Shown here: piece by piece, positions 1 to 9,548 of the stretch | Position numbering within the stretch: position 1 is the first letter of the stretch | Layout: every line of letters begins with the position of its first letter | Assembly: GCA_003427395.1 (NCBI GenBank) | Contig: BFEA01000160.1 | Span: forward strand, 2,023,960 to 2,054,446 | Origin: Chara braunii | Lineage: Eukaryota; Streptophyta; Charophyceae; Charales; Characeae | DNA: 30,487 bases | Reading direction: 5' to 3' | Made by a program: the position numbers and the translations under genes | Notes under the pieces: generated by a model | What the model was told of the DNA's origin: nothing | Databases searched by the model: none | What the model saw: the letters and a program-made list of their open reading frames with translations, nothing else

Positions 1-198
1 ACCGGTCGGTCGCCGAGGAGGAAAACTAGGACGCCATCTGCCTCTTTATAGAGGGGGGTGCAAAGACCGGTCGGTCGCCGAGGAGGAAAACTAGGATGCG
101 TCTGCCTCTTTATAGAGGGGAGTAGTGACTCAGCACCGCGCCTCGTTGTCTTCGGAATACAACTTTTATCTCGGTCGGTCGCCGAGGAGGAAATACGA
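1..198. repeat. 65-bp tandem repeat, two near-identical copies plus a partial third
   Basis: A unit beginning ACCGGTCGGTCGCCGAGGAG starts at position 1 and again at 66, giving a 65-bp period. The copies differ at a few bases near the middle. A shorter related piece with CGGTCGGTCGCCGAGGAGGAA lies at about 171-198. The first copy may extend left of the window. No coding signal is seen. Confidence 0.85.
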
Positions 199-347
199 CT
201 AAGGACGCCATCCGCGCGATAAGTACGACTTCCACGGGGTCTTTTTCTACTTCCAGTACCTGAGCTCTCGTTCGCACGTGTTCTTCGTGCTGATCTTCTT
301 GGCATGTGGCCGGTCAAAAGAGCCTGAAGTCGGGGGTGATTTTCGGG

Positions 348-423
348 GTGCAACGACCGGTCGTTGGTCGCCGAGGAGGTGCAACGACCGGTCGTTGGTC
401 GCCGAGGAGGTGCAACGACCGGT
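348..423. repeat. 31-bp minisatellite
   Basis: Units starting GTGCAACGACCGGTCGTTGG recur at 348, 379 and 410, an exact 31-bp period. The last copy breaks off after about 14 bp. The unit shares GGTCGCCGAGGAGG with the 65-bp repeat at the window start, so the two arrays probably derive from one sequence. Confidence 0.9.
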
Positions 424-1215
424 ACTCACAGCGCTGTGTTACTCAATCGGCTTCTTGGTGGATTGATGAGAGGTATTCAAAGCGTAAAGGGACGAAGATG
501 CAAGATGCAAGCCAAAAGACATCATCCAGTTGTTGCTGCCTAAAGGTTATCACTATTGATTATTACTATCATTGGTTGGCAAGGTAAGGTGCTCGGTATT
601 ATTTTATATATCGAGAGAGAGAGAGAGAGATGACCCGGTGAGTCTTGTCATAGACGGGTATTGGACAGAGAAAGTGGATGCAGCTAGGGAGAGAGTGCAG
701 GGGGAAGAGTTGGGGGGGAGGAGGGGGGGAAAGAATAAGGTGCTGAAGAAGGGGGGGAGGGGGAATAGTGAGGGGTAAAGAGTGGGAGGAAGGTGGGCCA
801 GCGATGGGTGGAAGGTGTGAATTATATATGTGGGGAGAAGGATTTCAACTGGGCCTGGTTCTTCTATACATGTGGAGTAAATGGGCGAAGTTCATCGCGA
901 TGTTGTTTGTTGTTTGCCCAGTGGTTCCTTCTTGGCAGAAGCTTGGCATTACGTTCTTTTTCTGTCATCTTCTCTCTTCGGTTATTTCTGCACTCTTTTC
1001 CGTAGTCGCAGAAATGCTCTCTCTCTCTCTCTCTCGGTCTCTCTCTCTCTCTCTCTCTCAAGTTTCCCGACTTTCGCAAACTCCCCTAGGGCTTCTCCGC
1101 GATAAAGCTTAACTTACTCGAGTTTTGGAGGGTTCGAACTTGGGTCTGTCTCCTTCTTCGGCCGTAACGTCTGTCTGTGCCCTTCATCCCCCAAGTTGTC
1201 GGGTTGCATGTGTTC

Positions 1216-1256
<41 letters not shown>

Positions 1257-1748
1257 CAATCAGCATTCCCATTCGGATCTCGGTTGTCGGTGTGTTATTT
1301 TGGTGGAGAGAATGGAGGGGTGTCAGCTCTCTGCGCTTGCGCGATGCGTCGTACCGTCGATGCGGGAAGGTCAGTCTTTACTGTCTAGCTGGGTAGAAAC
1401 GTCATCTGTCAGTTTTGTACCACCGTATGTAGGGTAGGGGGGTGAGATGGTGGATGGAATTGTGCGAGCAGGGCGCTGTATTTAACCACCTACAGATGAT
1501 GATGATGATGATGGAATGATGGGATGTGAAGTGAATGGGATAAAGGGCAGTGAGAGCATGCCCTGTGGTCGAGCATCCCACTTGATGTGGGCATCGCTTT
1601 TTTTTTTTTTCCTGTTGTAGGATGTTGAAGAACACAAAAGACTGTTATGCCCATAGATTGCCTCTTCTGAACAACCCCTTGCCGTCCTTCTCATGGAGAT
1701 TGGTGTTGCTCTCTTGATCCTTGTGGTCTCAGTGAATCCTACTCTTCC

Positions 1749-1784
<36 letters not shown>

Positions 1785-2177
1785 CCTCTGTGTTCCTCTC
1801 GGTCTCTGTTTTTCTGTGCGGCTCTCTCTCTATACGAGAGCACTGGCAAAAGTTCTCTAGGCTATAGGCATAACTGAGGGAAAGGCATCTGGGTACTGTA
1901 GAGCGATAACCAGGTCACACGTTAGGGAACTTTTTTTTTTTTTTTTTTTTTTAATTATTCTTTTTTGTTGAAGTTAAGTTTTGAATCTCTGCTTGCTGTG
2001 AGATGAAACGCGGAATTAACGTCGTTCGCCTTCATTTTTCTTATGGCTGGCTCTGTGGGTTTGACCGTCTTCGCCGGGCGGCCGTTGCTTATATCTGCGG
2101 CGAGAGAGAGAGAGAGAGCGCAGTGGATATTCTTACTGGGTGCAGATAGCTCGTGCAGGAAAGGACTATCTTTTTTT

Positions 2178-2224
<47 letters not shown>

Positions 2225-2310
2225 AGTGTACACTAAAGTGAATATGTATGACAATACACACACGCACACCCCAATGGTGTGCTTCTGCTTTTTATTTGCC
2301 AATACCCCCC
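424..2310. repeat. Gene-free stretch rich in microsatellites
   Basis: No supported gene is seen. Simple repeats: (GA)n 613-630; (CT)n 1017-1059 with one CGG interruption; (CT)n 1216-1239 running directly into (GT)n 1240-1256; (GAT)n 1495-1513; (CT)n 1752-1782; poly-T 1931-1952; (GA)n 2102-2118; a 53-nt T tract at 2171-2223 with a single C. The open frames here are driven by these tracts or are short, with no recognisable motif. Confidence 0.8.
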
Positions 2311-2352
2311 CACGATTCCCAACCCCCCCCCACACTTTCCCGGGGCTACCTA

Positions 2353-2437
2353 GGTCCCACTTGCACGAATTAAGAGATCCTGACCGTGGATAGCAAAGAT
2401 GAACGGCCGATATCTCCTAATCCGTGCAAGTGGGACC
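2353..2437. mobile_element. MITE-like foldback, family A, copy 1
   Basis: This 85-bp element begins GGTCCCACTTGCACGAATTA. Its 3' end is the near-perfect inverted match of that sequence. About 24 of the terminal 26 bases pair, differing by two A/G changes. It carries no coding capacity. It is flanked by the C-rich motif CGATTCCCAACCCCC, which occurs on both sides of it (about 2311 and 2450). The transposase family is not identifiable. Confidence 0.75.
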
Positions 2438-2478
2438 TTCCCCCCCCCCCGATTCCCAACCCCCACACTCTCCCGGGG

Positions 2479-2589
2479 CTACCGTCTTCTCCCGAACATA
2501 ACTTACCCTACAAATGAATGTATACAAACTATATTTCCGCCCAGATACAGCCAAAATAAGGGTGCGTTGTGTTCGGGGGAAGACGGTAG
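2479..2589. mobile_element. MITE-like foldback, family B, copy 1
   Basis: This 111-bp element has terminal inverted repeats CTACCGTCTTCTCCCGAACA and, at the other end, the complement of CTACCGTCTTCCCCCGAACA (19 of 20 match). The internal core ATGTATACAAACTATATTTCC is shared with copies at 2684 and 4039. Its last base coincides with the start of the second family-A copy, so the two families abut exactly. Confidence 0.8.
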
Positions 2590-2672
2590 GTCCCACTTGC
2601 ACGAACTAAGAGATTCTGACCGTAGATAACAAACATCAACGGCCGATATCTCCTAATCCGTGCAAGTGGGCC
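2589..2672. mobile_element. MITE-like foldback, family A, copy 2
   Basis: This is about 84 bp with the same inverted ends as the copy at 2353 (GGTCCCACTTGCACGAACTA and its complement). It sits between two family-B copies. A third, truncated family-A start (CTCCCACTTGC) follows the second family-B copy at about 2794. Confidence 0.75.
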
Positions 2673-2683
2673 CTCTCCCGGGG

Positions 2684-2794
2684 CTACCGTCTTCTCCCGA
2701 ACATAACCTACCCTAAAAATGAATGTATACAAGGTATATTTCCGCCCAGATACAGCCAAAATGAGGGTGCGTTGTGTTCGGGGGAAGACGGTAG
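2684..2794. mobile_element. MITE-like foldback, family B, copy 2
   Basis: This is 111 bp, nearly identical to the copy at 2479 and with the same CTACCGTCTTC termini. It is preceded by CTCTCCCGGGG, as at copy 1. That indicates a local duplication of the A+B block rather than two independent insertions. Confidence 0.8.
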
Positions 2795-3026
2795 CTCCCA
2801 CTTGCCCCCGAATATTACGACTTGTTGTGGTGCTCGCCACAATCATGACTTCTTTTCTTTTCTTTTTCCATCATGACTTTTTATTTTATTTTTAATCATG
2901 ACTCTTTTGAAATGGAGGGGACGAGGGCAGAACAGGCCTCGTACCACTGCGCGAGATTCTAGATGTGTCTCGAGCTGATCAATGTCTGAAATGTTGGATG
3001 ACTGTATCTTTCCGAACATTACGTCC

Positions 3027-3084
3027 ATATTCGTGTAGAATGATGTGTAGTGGAGATATTCGTGTAGAATGATGTGTAGTGGAG
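3027..3084. repeat. Perfect 29-bp tandem duplication
   Basis: A 29-bp unit beginning ATATTCGTGTAGAATGATGT occupies 3027-3055 and is repeated without change at 3056-3084. The rest of 2795-3492 shows no gene. It contains dispersed fragments such as TGTATCTGGACAGG (about 3330-3375). Confidence 0.9.
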
Positions 3085-3492
3085 CGAGGCACAATGAAAT
3101 GCATTTGTACAGTATCCTGTCGAGATGATGATGATTTGCCTGCGTCCAAATTTTTTGTAGGCATCTGGACAACGCCGGTGTCCGGATGCATGTCACATGT
3201 TGGCGGCTGGCGACTGCTGCAACGAGGTCATGAACCGAGAAAACAGCCATTTCGCTTCGTCTTGCATGTGGAGCATTCTTGTCCTGCTCGAGTCAGTGGG
3301 TCTCGGCTCCACTACAACACCAACATTCGACATGTATCTGGACAGGATTATTGACCGTATGCATTTGGACAGGTGCAACGTTCGGAATGTATCGGGACCA
3401 GTTTTAGCTCGTGGTACATTATCAAGCTTGTGCACTGGACCGAGGCCCAGTCTCTCATTTGTTTCCGTTTCACCGAAGCTCCTTTTTTTTCT

Positions 3493-3663
3493 GGGGCCAA
3501 GTCCCACTACCAGCAGCGTTGAGCTACCTCAACGCCTGACTCTGGACGTGTTTGTGGAGACGTGCAGTTCAGGAAACTCAACACCATTTCTGCACATCTC
3601 CGCAAAAAATCGTCCAGATTCGGGCTTTGAGGTAGCTCAACGCTGCTAGTGGAACTTGGCCCC
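3493..3663. mobile_element. MITE-like foldback, family C, copy 1
   Basis: This 171-bp element has ends GGGGCCAAGTCCCACTA and the complement of GGGGCCAAGTTCCACTAG. The arms continue inward through GCAGCGTTGAGCTACCTCAA, giving about 45 paired bases per arm. The central GTGTTTGTGG and CATTTCTGCACATCTCC blocks recur in the copy at 14032. It is non-coding. Confidence 0.85.
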
Positions 3664-4038
3664 TGGGGCGATGCGTGTGGGGGCGTAGGGCCTCGCTCCT
3701 CCACTCGCCATTCATTCAAAGGACCGAAAAAGAAGGGCGGAAAAAAAAAAAGAAAAAAACAGAAAAGAAAAAGGGCGGTGTTTCTTTCCGTGTTCTCCCC
3801 CCCCGAAGGTTCATTCTCATTTTGCACATTTGGTGAGTAGTTGCAGAGAGGCCAGGTTCACACTGGTAGAGCACTCTTTTGAATGTATCTGACCGCAATT
3901 ACGGCACGAGCTGGATGAATCTGACGACAATCACGTACTTTGCTTAGGGTCTTGTTAGAAAAAATGCCGTTTTTCAGGAATGCAGTGTGGTTACGCTTCT
4001 TCGAGTTGGCCAATGAAAATGTGAAAACGGCCTTAGAA
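3664..4038. other. Gene-free spacer with a remnant of the 27.0-kb tandem repeat
   Basis: No gene is seen. At 3879-3937 the sequence AATGTATCTGACCGCAATTAC is the reverse complement, with few changes, of the unit tandemly repeated at 26997-27091. It is followed by a more diverged second unit. The remainder is A-rich (3740-3775) or featureless. Confidence 0.6.
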
Positions 4039-4140
4039 CTACCGTCTTCCCCCGCACCCTGAAATTGAACGTATACAAGCTATACTTCCGGTCCGGTACA
4101 GCCAAGATGAGGGTGCGTTGTGTTCGGGGGAAGACCGTAG
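4039..4140. mobile_element. MITE-like foldback, family B, copy 3
   Basis: This 102-bp element has the family-B termini CTACCGTCTTCCCCCG and the complement of CTACGGTCTTCCCCCGAACA, plus the internal GTATACAAGCTATACTTCC. It is about 9 bp shorter internally than copies 1 and 2. No clear target duplication is visible. The flanks themselves form a short imperfect palindrome (CCTTAGAA / TCCTAAAGG). Confidence 0.75.
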
Positions 4141-4689
4141 TCCTAAAGGATTTAGGAATACCCAGGCAAAAGTTCCAATTTTTTTTTTTTTCACCTTCTC
4201 CCGAGCATCTAAAATTTTTAGGAACCTGCATTTCACGGAGCATGGCAACGTGGTCTCAGACTCTGTGGTGGTGCCGAAGCTGTCTGTCCACGGGTCAGAC
4301 ATTGGAGGCCTCCGGTGTCCCGACGGAGGCAACGGCCATCACCAGTAGCCGTTGGCGGCCGAAGTGGACTGTGGAGGGCAAGCGGGGGTGCCCTCTCGTC
4401 CGTAGTCAATCGTTGTCTTCGATTCGAAACAAAGCGCAGATGAGGACGACGACTTGTGCGGCGGGACCGGTGCCCCCGGCAGACGCATTTGCCGGTGTGT
4501 TGACGTTGTGTCGCTTATCGTGTTCATGACAACGGCCGTCACGGCCAACGCCACAGCCCCGCGCTCTTCTTCACACTGCGCATGGTCGCCGCTGCGAAGG
4601 TCCATCTCCATTGCCTGTCGGAGTCCCGCACATAACGCCTGAGCCTCCGACGCTGGGGCCTACTTACGCGGAACTCGAAGAATATTTTG
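4141..4689. other. Unassigned stretch before the PLE reverse transcriptase
   Basis: There is no convincing gene. GC-rich sequence at about 4230-4620 has short open frames without recognisable motifs and could be decayed coding sequence of the downstream retroelement. At 4641-4668 the segment GCCTCCGACGCTGGGGCCTA matches the tail of the hairpin modules at 7528 and 7631, so it is probably a fragment of the same poly(A) retroelement family. Confidence 0.5.
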
Positions 4690-6152
4690 CGGCCTGATCA
4701 AGCGACGAGGAAGCATGACCTCCGCAGACAGATTCAGAGGTCATTTGAGGGAAGACGTTTGCCAATGGTTAATTGGAACCAAGACACAATTGATGGCTTG
4801 AACGCCTGCATTCTGAAGAAAGGGACGGGATGTGTTGAACGCCTGCATTCTGAACCAAGACACAATGGGTATGGAAGAAGAGATTTCAAGGGTTGGTGTG
4901 TTGTCCTATTGACCACAACCCGGGTGACACGTTGATATGTTGCCCTGCAGTATATGCAGGGGGGATGCAAAAAATGTCTACAAATAATCCTGGTTTCTGT
5001 CGTGCGGCCAAAGATGAAAAGCATATGGTGAGAGAAATGGTTGAGGAGTATAAAGGAAGCGGTTTCCAGGCCTTAGGTCGATGGAACAAGAACGGACAGA
5101 TTGGGAAGGCTTATGTTTTTCTGAAGCATAAAGATATCAGCCGCTGGCGACCGATCTGCCCCTCCTTTTCAGAGCATGGAGTTACCGCAAGCTCACGTGT
5201 ATCAAGCATGGTCAACCACATGATTTGGAATCTGCCACCAAGGACTGACTTCAAAAGTACTTTTGAGTTAACGAAGGAGATTGATAGGGTAAACAGGGAT
5301 GTTGGCAGAAATGAAGGGATTTTGGGTGCCAGCTACGATGCTAAAGAATGTTTTGCAACTTGCCTCAAGCTGTTCGCTGGATATGTGACTTCTGGGCTAA
5401 GGAGGGGTTGTCAGGGATGATGGTTAAAAGAAGAGGGAAGGGAGCCAAGTTTAGGATTGGGAAGAAACAAGATGGTTGGTTGGACTGTTCTTTTGAGTTA
5501 TTAATGAATTTTGTGGAGTTTTATCTTAGACACACTTTTATTCATGCTTCCCAACTGTTATTACGCCAAACTGTGGGTATCCCTATGGGGAAATCATTGA
5601 GTCCCGCTTTAGCATGTTTGTTGTGTGTCTACAATGAATTTGTCTTTCTCATGTCCTTTGGAGGATGATAGATGATGTGTCGGTGTTTGTTAAGTACTGC
5701 AAAAATGATGCGGTGTCCAAGGCGAAGGCTCACAGGTTGATTAGGATGTTCGAGGGTTTGTACGATGGGAATCTAACCCTTGAGAGAACCAGTCAAGGAA
5801 ATGCGTGGGATTTCTTGGGTTGCGTGTTGATGACTGCCCCCCGAGGACGGCAAGATTGCTTGCGCTGCTACTCATAAGAGTCAACGAATGGTCCTGGGCA
5901 ATTCTGGGTTATTCCAAAGTCTTCAGGACTACTCTTCATTTTCATCTCGACAGCAAAAAATGGTCTTCCTTACGTCATTTCCGCACCGAGCTAAGGCAAT
6001 GACTACAGCGGAAGGGTTGGAGGGCGCTTTTCTTTTTACATTAAAAATTGAATTTTCCTGATGAGTTGTTCGATAAGGCTCTGAGCCATTTTTCAAGAAG
6101 AGTCGGGGGTTTATGGTCAGACTGGGTGGAGTCGATGACAAGATGGGGAGTA
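4690..6152 (+). pseudogene. Penelope-like element reverse transcriptase, frameshifted C-terminal part
   Basis: This would be the RT that copies the element RNA at a nicked target. In order along the frames: a fingers motif KHKDISRWRPICPSF (about 5125-5170); motif A SYDAKECF (about 5331-5354), continuing as NLPQ in another frame; motif B GIPMGKSLSPALACLL (about 5575-5622); motif C MIDDVSVFV (5665-5691) in place of the usual Y-x-DD; then the thumb-side ...WDFLGC. The D of motif A, the GIPMG block and the DD pair are all present. At least four frameshifts (about 4890, 5352, 5655 and 5830), plus one near 6053, break it. The coding end runs ...WVESMTRWGV to 6152, where a poly(A) insertion interrupts it. 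The natural stop TAA is at 7752-7754, after the insertion. The PLE assignment rests on motif style plus the adjoining hammerhead-bearing pLTR. A related non-LTR or telomerase-like RT is less likely. Confidence 0.75.
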
Positions 6153-6156
6153 CATC

Positions 6157-6187
<31 letters not shown>

Positions 6188-7705
6188 CTGACATCAACAA
6201 CAAAGAAATTTGCCGCGAGGGCGGCAACAGTTAGAACGACATCAGAAAGTATTGAGTCCGCAGCAATATTAACACCGGCGCAGCGGGGGGGGTGGGGTAT
6301 ATGTGGATTGATGTGCCTGGCGAGATGGGGCTTGGGGTTGAAGGAGCAAATTGTTGTTTCCCCCCCCTTCTATCCGGTGTTTCTACAGGGTGATTTGATC
6401 TTCTCTGTCTGCCATCGGGTAGGAGTAGGATAGACGACCACCCCCCCTTCTTTTATTAGAGATGACCGGCCCTCGACCTCTAATCATGAAGGGATGCCGA
6501 TTGCCCCGAAGGCCCGAAGGGGATGTAGGTTGCTTAGGGTTTCCAGTTTTTGGTTTGATTCCCTTCTCGGGGTGATCGATGTAGATGGTTTTATAGATAG
6601 GATAATTCTGCATGGACACGAGGTTTATATCCTTCCCTGCTGCTGGGAAGTAATCAACGCCTCTGCTCATTTTGGAAATCTTAGCTGAGATAAGAAATCA
6701 TATAGATTGAATTGAAGATGCACTGTGATTTTTCCACTTGTCTGATAGAGAGGAATTTCCACACTTCACGGTATAGCAACGCTGGGCCTGAAACTCACCG
6801 CACACTCATTACAAACATTACAATCATTGGTAGGGTTCGTGTCTTGGTGTGAGTGCTAGATACGGTGGACATGCGTTATAATTGATATTACATCAATTTA
6901 AACGATTGATGAGCATAAATAGACGGTCTGACAGATACAGACAGATTGGACGAAAGCATCTATGCATTGATGGGCATGCATAGGCAGTTTCTGTCTATAG
7001 GACATGGTTAACACACCGCTTTATAGGGACGCTGGACCTGGTTTCCAGCTACATCACATCATTTTCTGACTGTTGGACATAGTTACACAACACGACATAG
7101 GGACGTTGGACCCCATTTCCAGCAGATGCAAATCGCTTCATTGTAATACACATCACATCATGCTTAGGGTTTCCATTGATTGGATTGATGCCTCAGTTTG
7201 TGTTGGAGACGCTATAGACTAGATCGATAGGGACGCTGGACCCCTTTTCCAGCACACATATTCACACCATGGCACAAGGACGTTGGACCTGATTTCCAGC
7301 TGTTACACACCAGAAAAAGGTTAGGGTTCCGTGTGATAGATAATGACATACATAGGCAGTTAGAGATATCATCACACCTCTGCATAGGGACGCTGGACCT
7401 GAATTCCAGCAGATCACGTCATTGTACTGGGACGCTGGACCCGATTTCCAGCAGATATATTTTCATCATTTGTATATGGACGCTGGACCCGATTTCCAGC
7501 AGGGGTAGCTCCCCACCAATAGACGGAGCCTCCGACGCTGGGGCCTACTTACCGGGGTTATATTTTCATCATTTGTATAGGCAAGCTGGACCCGATTTCC
7601 AGCAGGGGTAGCTCCCCACCAATAGATGGAGCCTCCGACGCTGGGACCTACTTACGGGGAATGCTCTTATCAACTCCTAAAGTAGGTCTCCGATATATTC
7701 AGGAG

Positions 7706-7738
<33 letters not shown>
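6153..7738 (+). mobile_element. Poly(A)-tailed retro-insertion with 12-13 bp target duplication
   Basis: The insert lies between two copies of AAGATGGGGAGTA (6140-6152 and 7739-7751) and ends in more than 30 A. The uninterrupted target exists in the same window on the minus strand (rc of 13198-13215: ACAAGATGGGGAGTATAAAC), so 6153-7738 was added. It starts with CATCAACAACAAC..., a (CAA)n leader to about 6187. No long open frame or RT motif is seen, so it is non-autonomous (SINE-like or a retrocopy), moved in trans by an enzyme that uses poly(A) RNA. Its 3' half holds the hairpin array at 7031-7632. Confidence 0.85.
7031..7632 (+). repeat. Array of eight GCTGGA-N7-TCCAGC hairpins plus two downstream GCTCC/GGAGC hairpins
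   Basis: Hairpin 1 (stem GCTGGA/TCCAGC, 7-nt loop, usually preceded by GGAC) occurs at 7031-7049, 7105-7123, 7235-7253, 7282-7300, 7392-7410, 7434-7452, 7482-7500 and 7585-7603. The second and fourth carry GTTGGA, which still pairs through G-U. At the last two, hairpin 2 (GCTCC...GGAGC, 7508-7529 and 7611-7632) follows, then CTCCGACGCTGGG. These last two modules are a ~103-bp tandem duplication including ATTTTCATCATTTGTATA. The stems persist while the spacers diverge. The function is unknown. Confidence 0.8.
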
Positions 7739-7742
<4 letters not shown>

Positions 7743-7751
7743 TGGGGAGTA

Positions 7752-8533
7752 TAAACTAAAGAGCTAGGGGAGCAATTGGCCCCCCTTTTTTTTTGCTTTT
7801 TTTGCTTTTTTTTGCTTTTTTAATTTTTCGCTTTCTTTTTTGCTTTCTTCTTTTGCTATTCTTCCATGCATACAGGGAGCGGTGACTTCTCGTAGCCTTC
7901 TGGAACATTGCTGGGCCCTGGTTGTCTCGGGATCTGAGGCAGGAATTGGGCCGGATGTTGATTGCTGACACTTTCGAAGTAACGGTTCGGGATAGTGGAG
8001 ATAAGTGGAGGTCCGGCATCTGAGGCTGCAACTGGCCTGGACCTCCCTTTTGAGATTTTTGAGGATCTGATCCTCGGCAGTTCCTAAGTAACAGTGAAGG
8101 TTCGCACTACAAGGGTCGTATGTTTTGGAACATCGGCGTTGGGTGCCTGGACGTGGGGCATTTTTGAAAGGTCGACTAAGACGCTGCTACTAACAGTGAT
8201 TGCATAGATCGGTATATAGGTCAGTTGTAGTGCACGTGGCTGATCACAGCGGCATCACAAGACCCCTGAAGAAGCCGGTACGGCGACCGACCGAAACATG
8301 TAGGGTCGCACGCCGATTCATAGCCATAGCTCTTTCGTGTGGCTATCATTGTCGCGTCTGGGTATTAATGATATATCTTTTTTCATCTACGTGCGGTTCT
8401 ACTTTCCCTCCCTTCTCTCTCCTCTTCTCCCTGGTGTCTCGTCTCCCTCCCCTCTCTTTCTTCTTCCTTTTGTCTCTCGTCGTAACGATGCTTCGTGGAC
8501 TTTTACGAATGAGTGATGCTTTTGCAATCTCAT
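7752..8533 (+). repeat. PLE terminal repeat (pLTR), plus-strand copy
   Basis: This segment starts at the TAA stop of the RT reading frame. It is the reverse complement, with scattered changes, of 12401-13200. The homology ends at GCAATCTCAT (8533). It includes a T-rich TTTTTTGC repeat at 7783-7850, the hammerhead-like motif at 8261-8307 and a pyrimidine-rich tract at 8397-8475. Long terminal repeats that may sit inverted to each other are typical of Penelope-like elements. Confidence 0.75.
8261..8307 (+). ncRNA. Minimal type I hammerhead ribozyme-like motif in the plus-strand pLTR
   Basis: The parts, in order: stem I strand GACCC (8261-8265); core CTGAAGA (8266-8272, fitting CUGANGA); stem II GCCGGT/ACCGAC around loop ACGGCG, with one mismatch in this copy; GAAA (8293-8296); a two-pair stem III (A-U and C-G) closed by AT; cleavage triplet GTA (8300-8302); stem I return GGGTC (8303-8307). 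The first pair of stem II (A8273/C8292) is mismatched, where known ribozymes usually have G-C, so activity is uncertain. Hammerheads of this minimal kind are known in PLE pLTRs. Confidence 0.65.
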
Positions 8534-8536
8534 ACA

Positions 8537-8619
8537 CAATGCAGTTACCCGAAAACAAAAAACAATGCGGTTACCCAAAAAAACAAAAAAAAAAACAAAA
8601 AAAAACAATGCTGTTACCC
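8537..8619 (+). repeat. Three spaced copies of CAATGCNGTTACCC with A-rich spacers
   Basis: CAATGCAGTTACCC (8537), CAATGCGGTTACCC (8563) and CAATGCTGTTACCC (8606) are separated by A/C-rich linkers. They sit directly after the end of pLTR homology. They vary only at the seventh base. Confidence 0.7.
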
Positions 8620-8739
8620 CATGGATGGGGGCCGGGGAAGCAAATGTGGAGGCGCAGCTACTGGCAAATTTTTCATATCCAGCAGCCCACCACTCTGGGG
8701 TGCGGTGGGGACCCCCCACGCTGCTCCCTGACCACCGCA

Positions 8740-8939
8740 CCTCCTATGAGGGGCGGGGGGCAACATGCATCCCCTTGATTGTGAGAGGGAGGTGGCTATG
8801 CTTGCAGGAATCCCCTGTATCTGTCTCTTATACACATCTAGATGTGTATAAGAGACAGCCTCCTATGAGGGGCGGGGGGCAACATGCATCCCCTTGATTG
8901 TGAGAGGGAGGTGGCTATGCTTGCAGGAATCCCCTGTAT
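8740..8939. other. Sequencing adapter junction flanked by an 81-bp direct duplication (assembly artefact)
   Basis: Positions 8821-8858 are CTGTCTCTTATACACATCT followed immediately by its reverse complement. This is the transposase mosaic-end pair left by Nextera mate-pair circularisation. The 81 bp before it (8740-8820) are repeated exactly after it (8859-8939). This is library sequence carried into the assembly, not biology. The true locus probably holds one copy of the 81 bp. Confidence 0.95.
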
Positions 8940-9001
8940 CATAGGGGTACTTAGGTAGTGAAAGGTGAAATTGAGAGTAGATCTCTTCCCCCATAGAGAC
9001 T

Positions 9002-9031
9002 AACCAATTGCTTTTTTTTTCGTTTTTTTTT

Positions 9032-9062
<31 letters not shown>
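9002..9062. repeat. T-tract followed by a 21-nt G homopolymer
   Basis: A T run (interrupted by CG) leads straight into 21 consecutive G (9042-9062). Runs like this are prone to base-calling and assembly error. If real, it could form a G-quadruplex. Confidence 0.8.
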
Positions 9063-9063
<1 letters not shown>

Positions 9064-9098
9064 TAATATGTAAAATAACCCTAGAAGTTTAGATATAT

Positions 9099-9148
9099 GC
9101 CAAAATGCCCCTAAAAGATGTGGGTAGAGCGGAATGGCCCTCTGACAA
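9099..9148. repeat. 50-bp repeat shared with 14493-14542
   Basis: The segment begins GCCAAAATGCCCCTAAAAGA and runs through GGGTAGAGCGGAA and CTCTGACAA. It recurs at 14493-14542 with about three changes. Both copies follow a phrase of the AAAATACCCC-AGAAGTT type, so they are probably ends of one unidentified DNA transposon family. Confidence 0.7.
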
Positions 9149-9509
9149 TGCAGATATCATTACCGAACAAAGCAGATATCATCTAACGGGGAAACGGGCC
9201 CCGCGTCTCTTATTTTACCTCATTTGCTGCACCCAAACGGGCCAAGCAAGGCACTCTCGGCCAAACCTATCCCTACCGCAGTGAAACACAGTCATGACAA
9301 CCAATCCCAATCCCCATCCTAAAACAAAAATTGCGTTCTCTGATCCACCCCTTCTCCAAACCCCCTTTTTTTTCTTTTTTTCATTTTTTTCTCTATTAAG
9401 CAAGCAACCCGAATCTAATCTAATCTAATCTAGCGAAATCCGAGTGACGTAACGAATCACCAACCAAAAGCACGAAAACAAGATTGTCAAACTAACCAAT
9501 TCCAGTTTG

Positions 9510-9548
<39 letters not shown>

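Noticed and set aside
348-423. Regular 31-bp repeats considered as a CRISPR array
   Set aside because: The units abut with no variable spacers, and the sequence is eukaryotic. It is a minisatellite.
3197-3649. 150-codon frame
   Set aside because: It runs through a foldback element and has no motif or coding bias.
7783-8031. Lys/Phe-rich small protein from the TTTTTTGC tract
   Set aside because: It is a translation of a simple repeat inside the pLTR, present in both copies with length changes that would break any frame.
8200-8778. 192-codon plus-strand frame over the pLTR end
   Set aside because: It crosses the hammerhead region and a pyrimidine tract and is not conserved in frame in the minus-strand copy.
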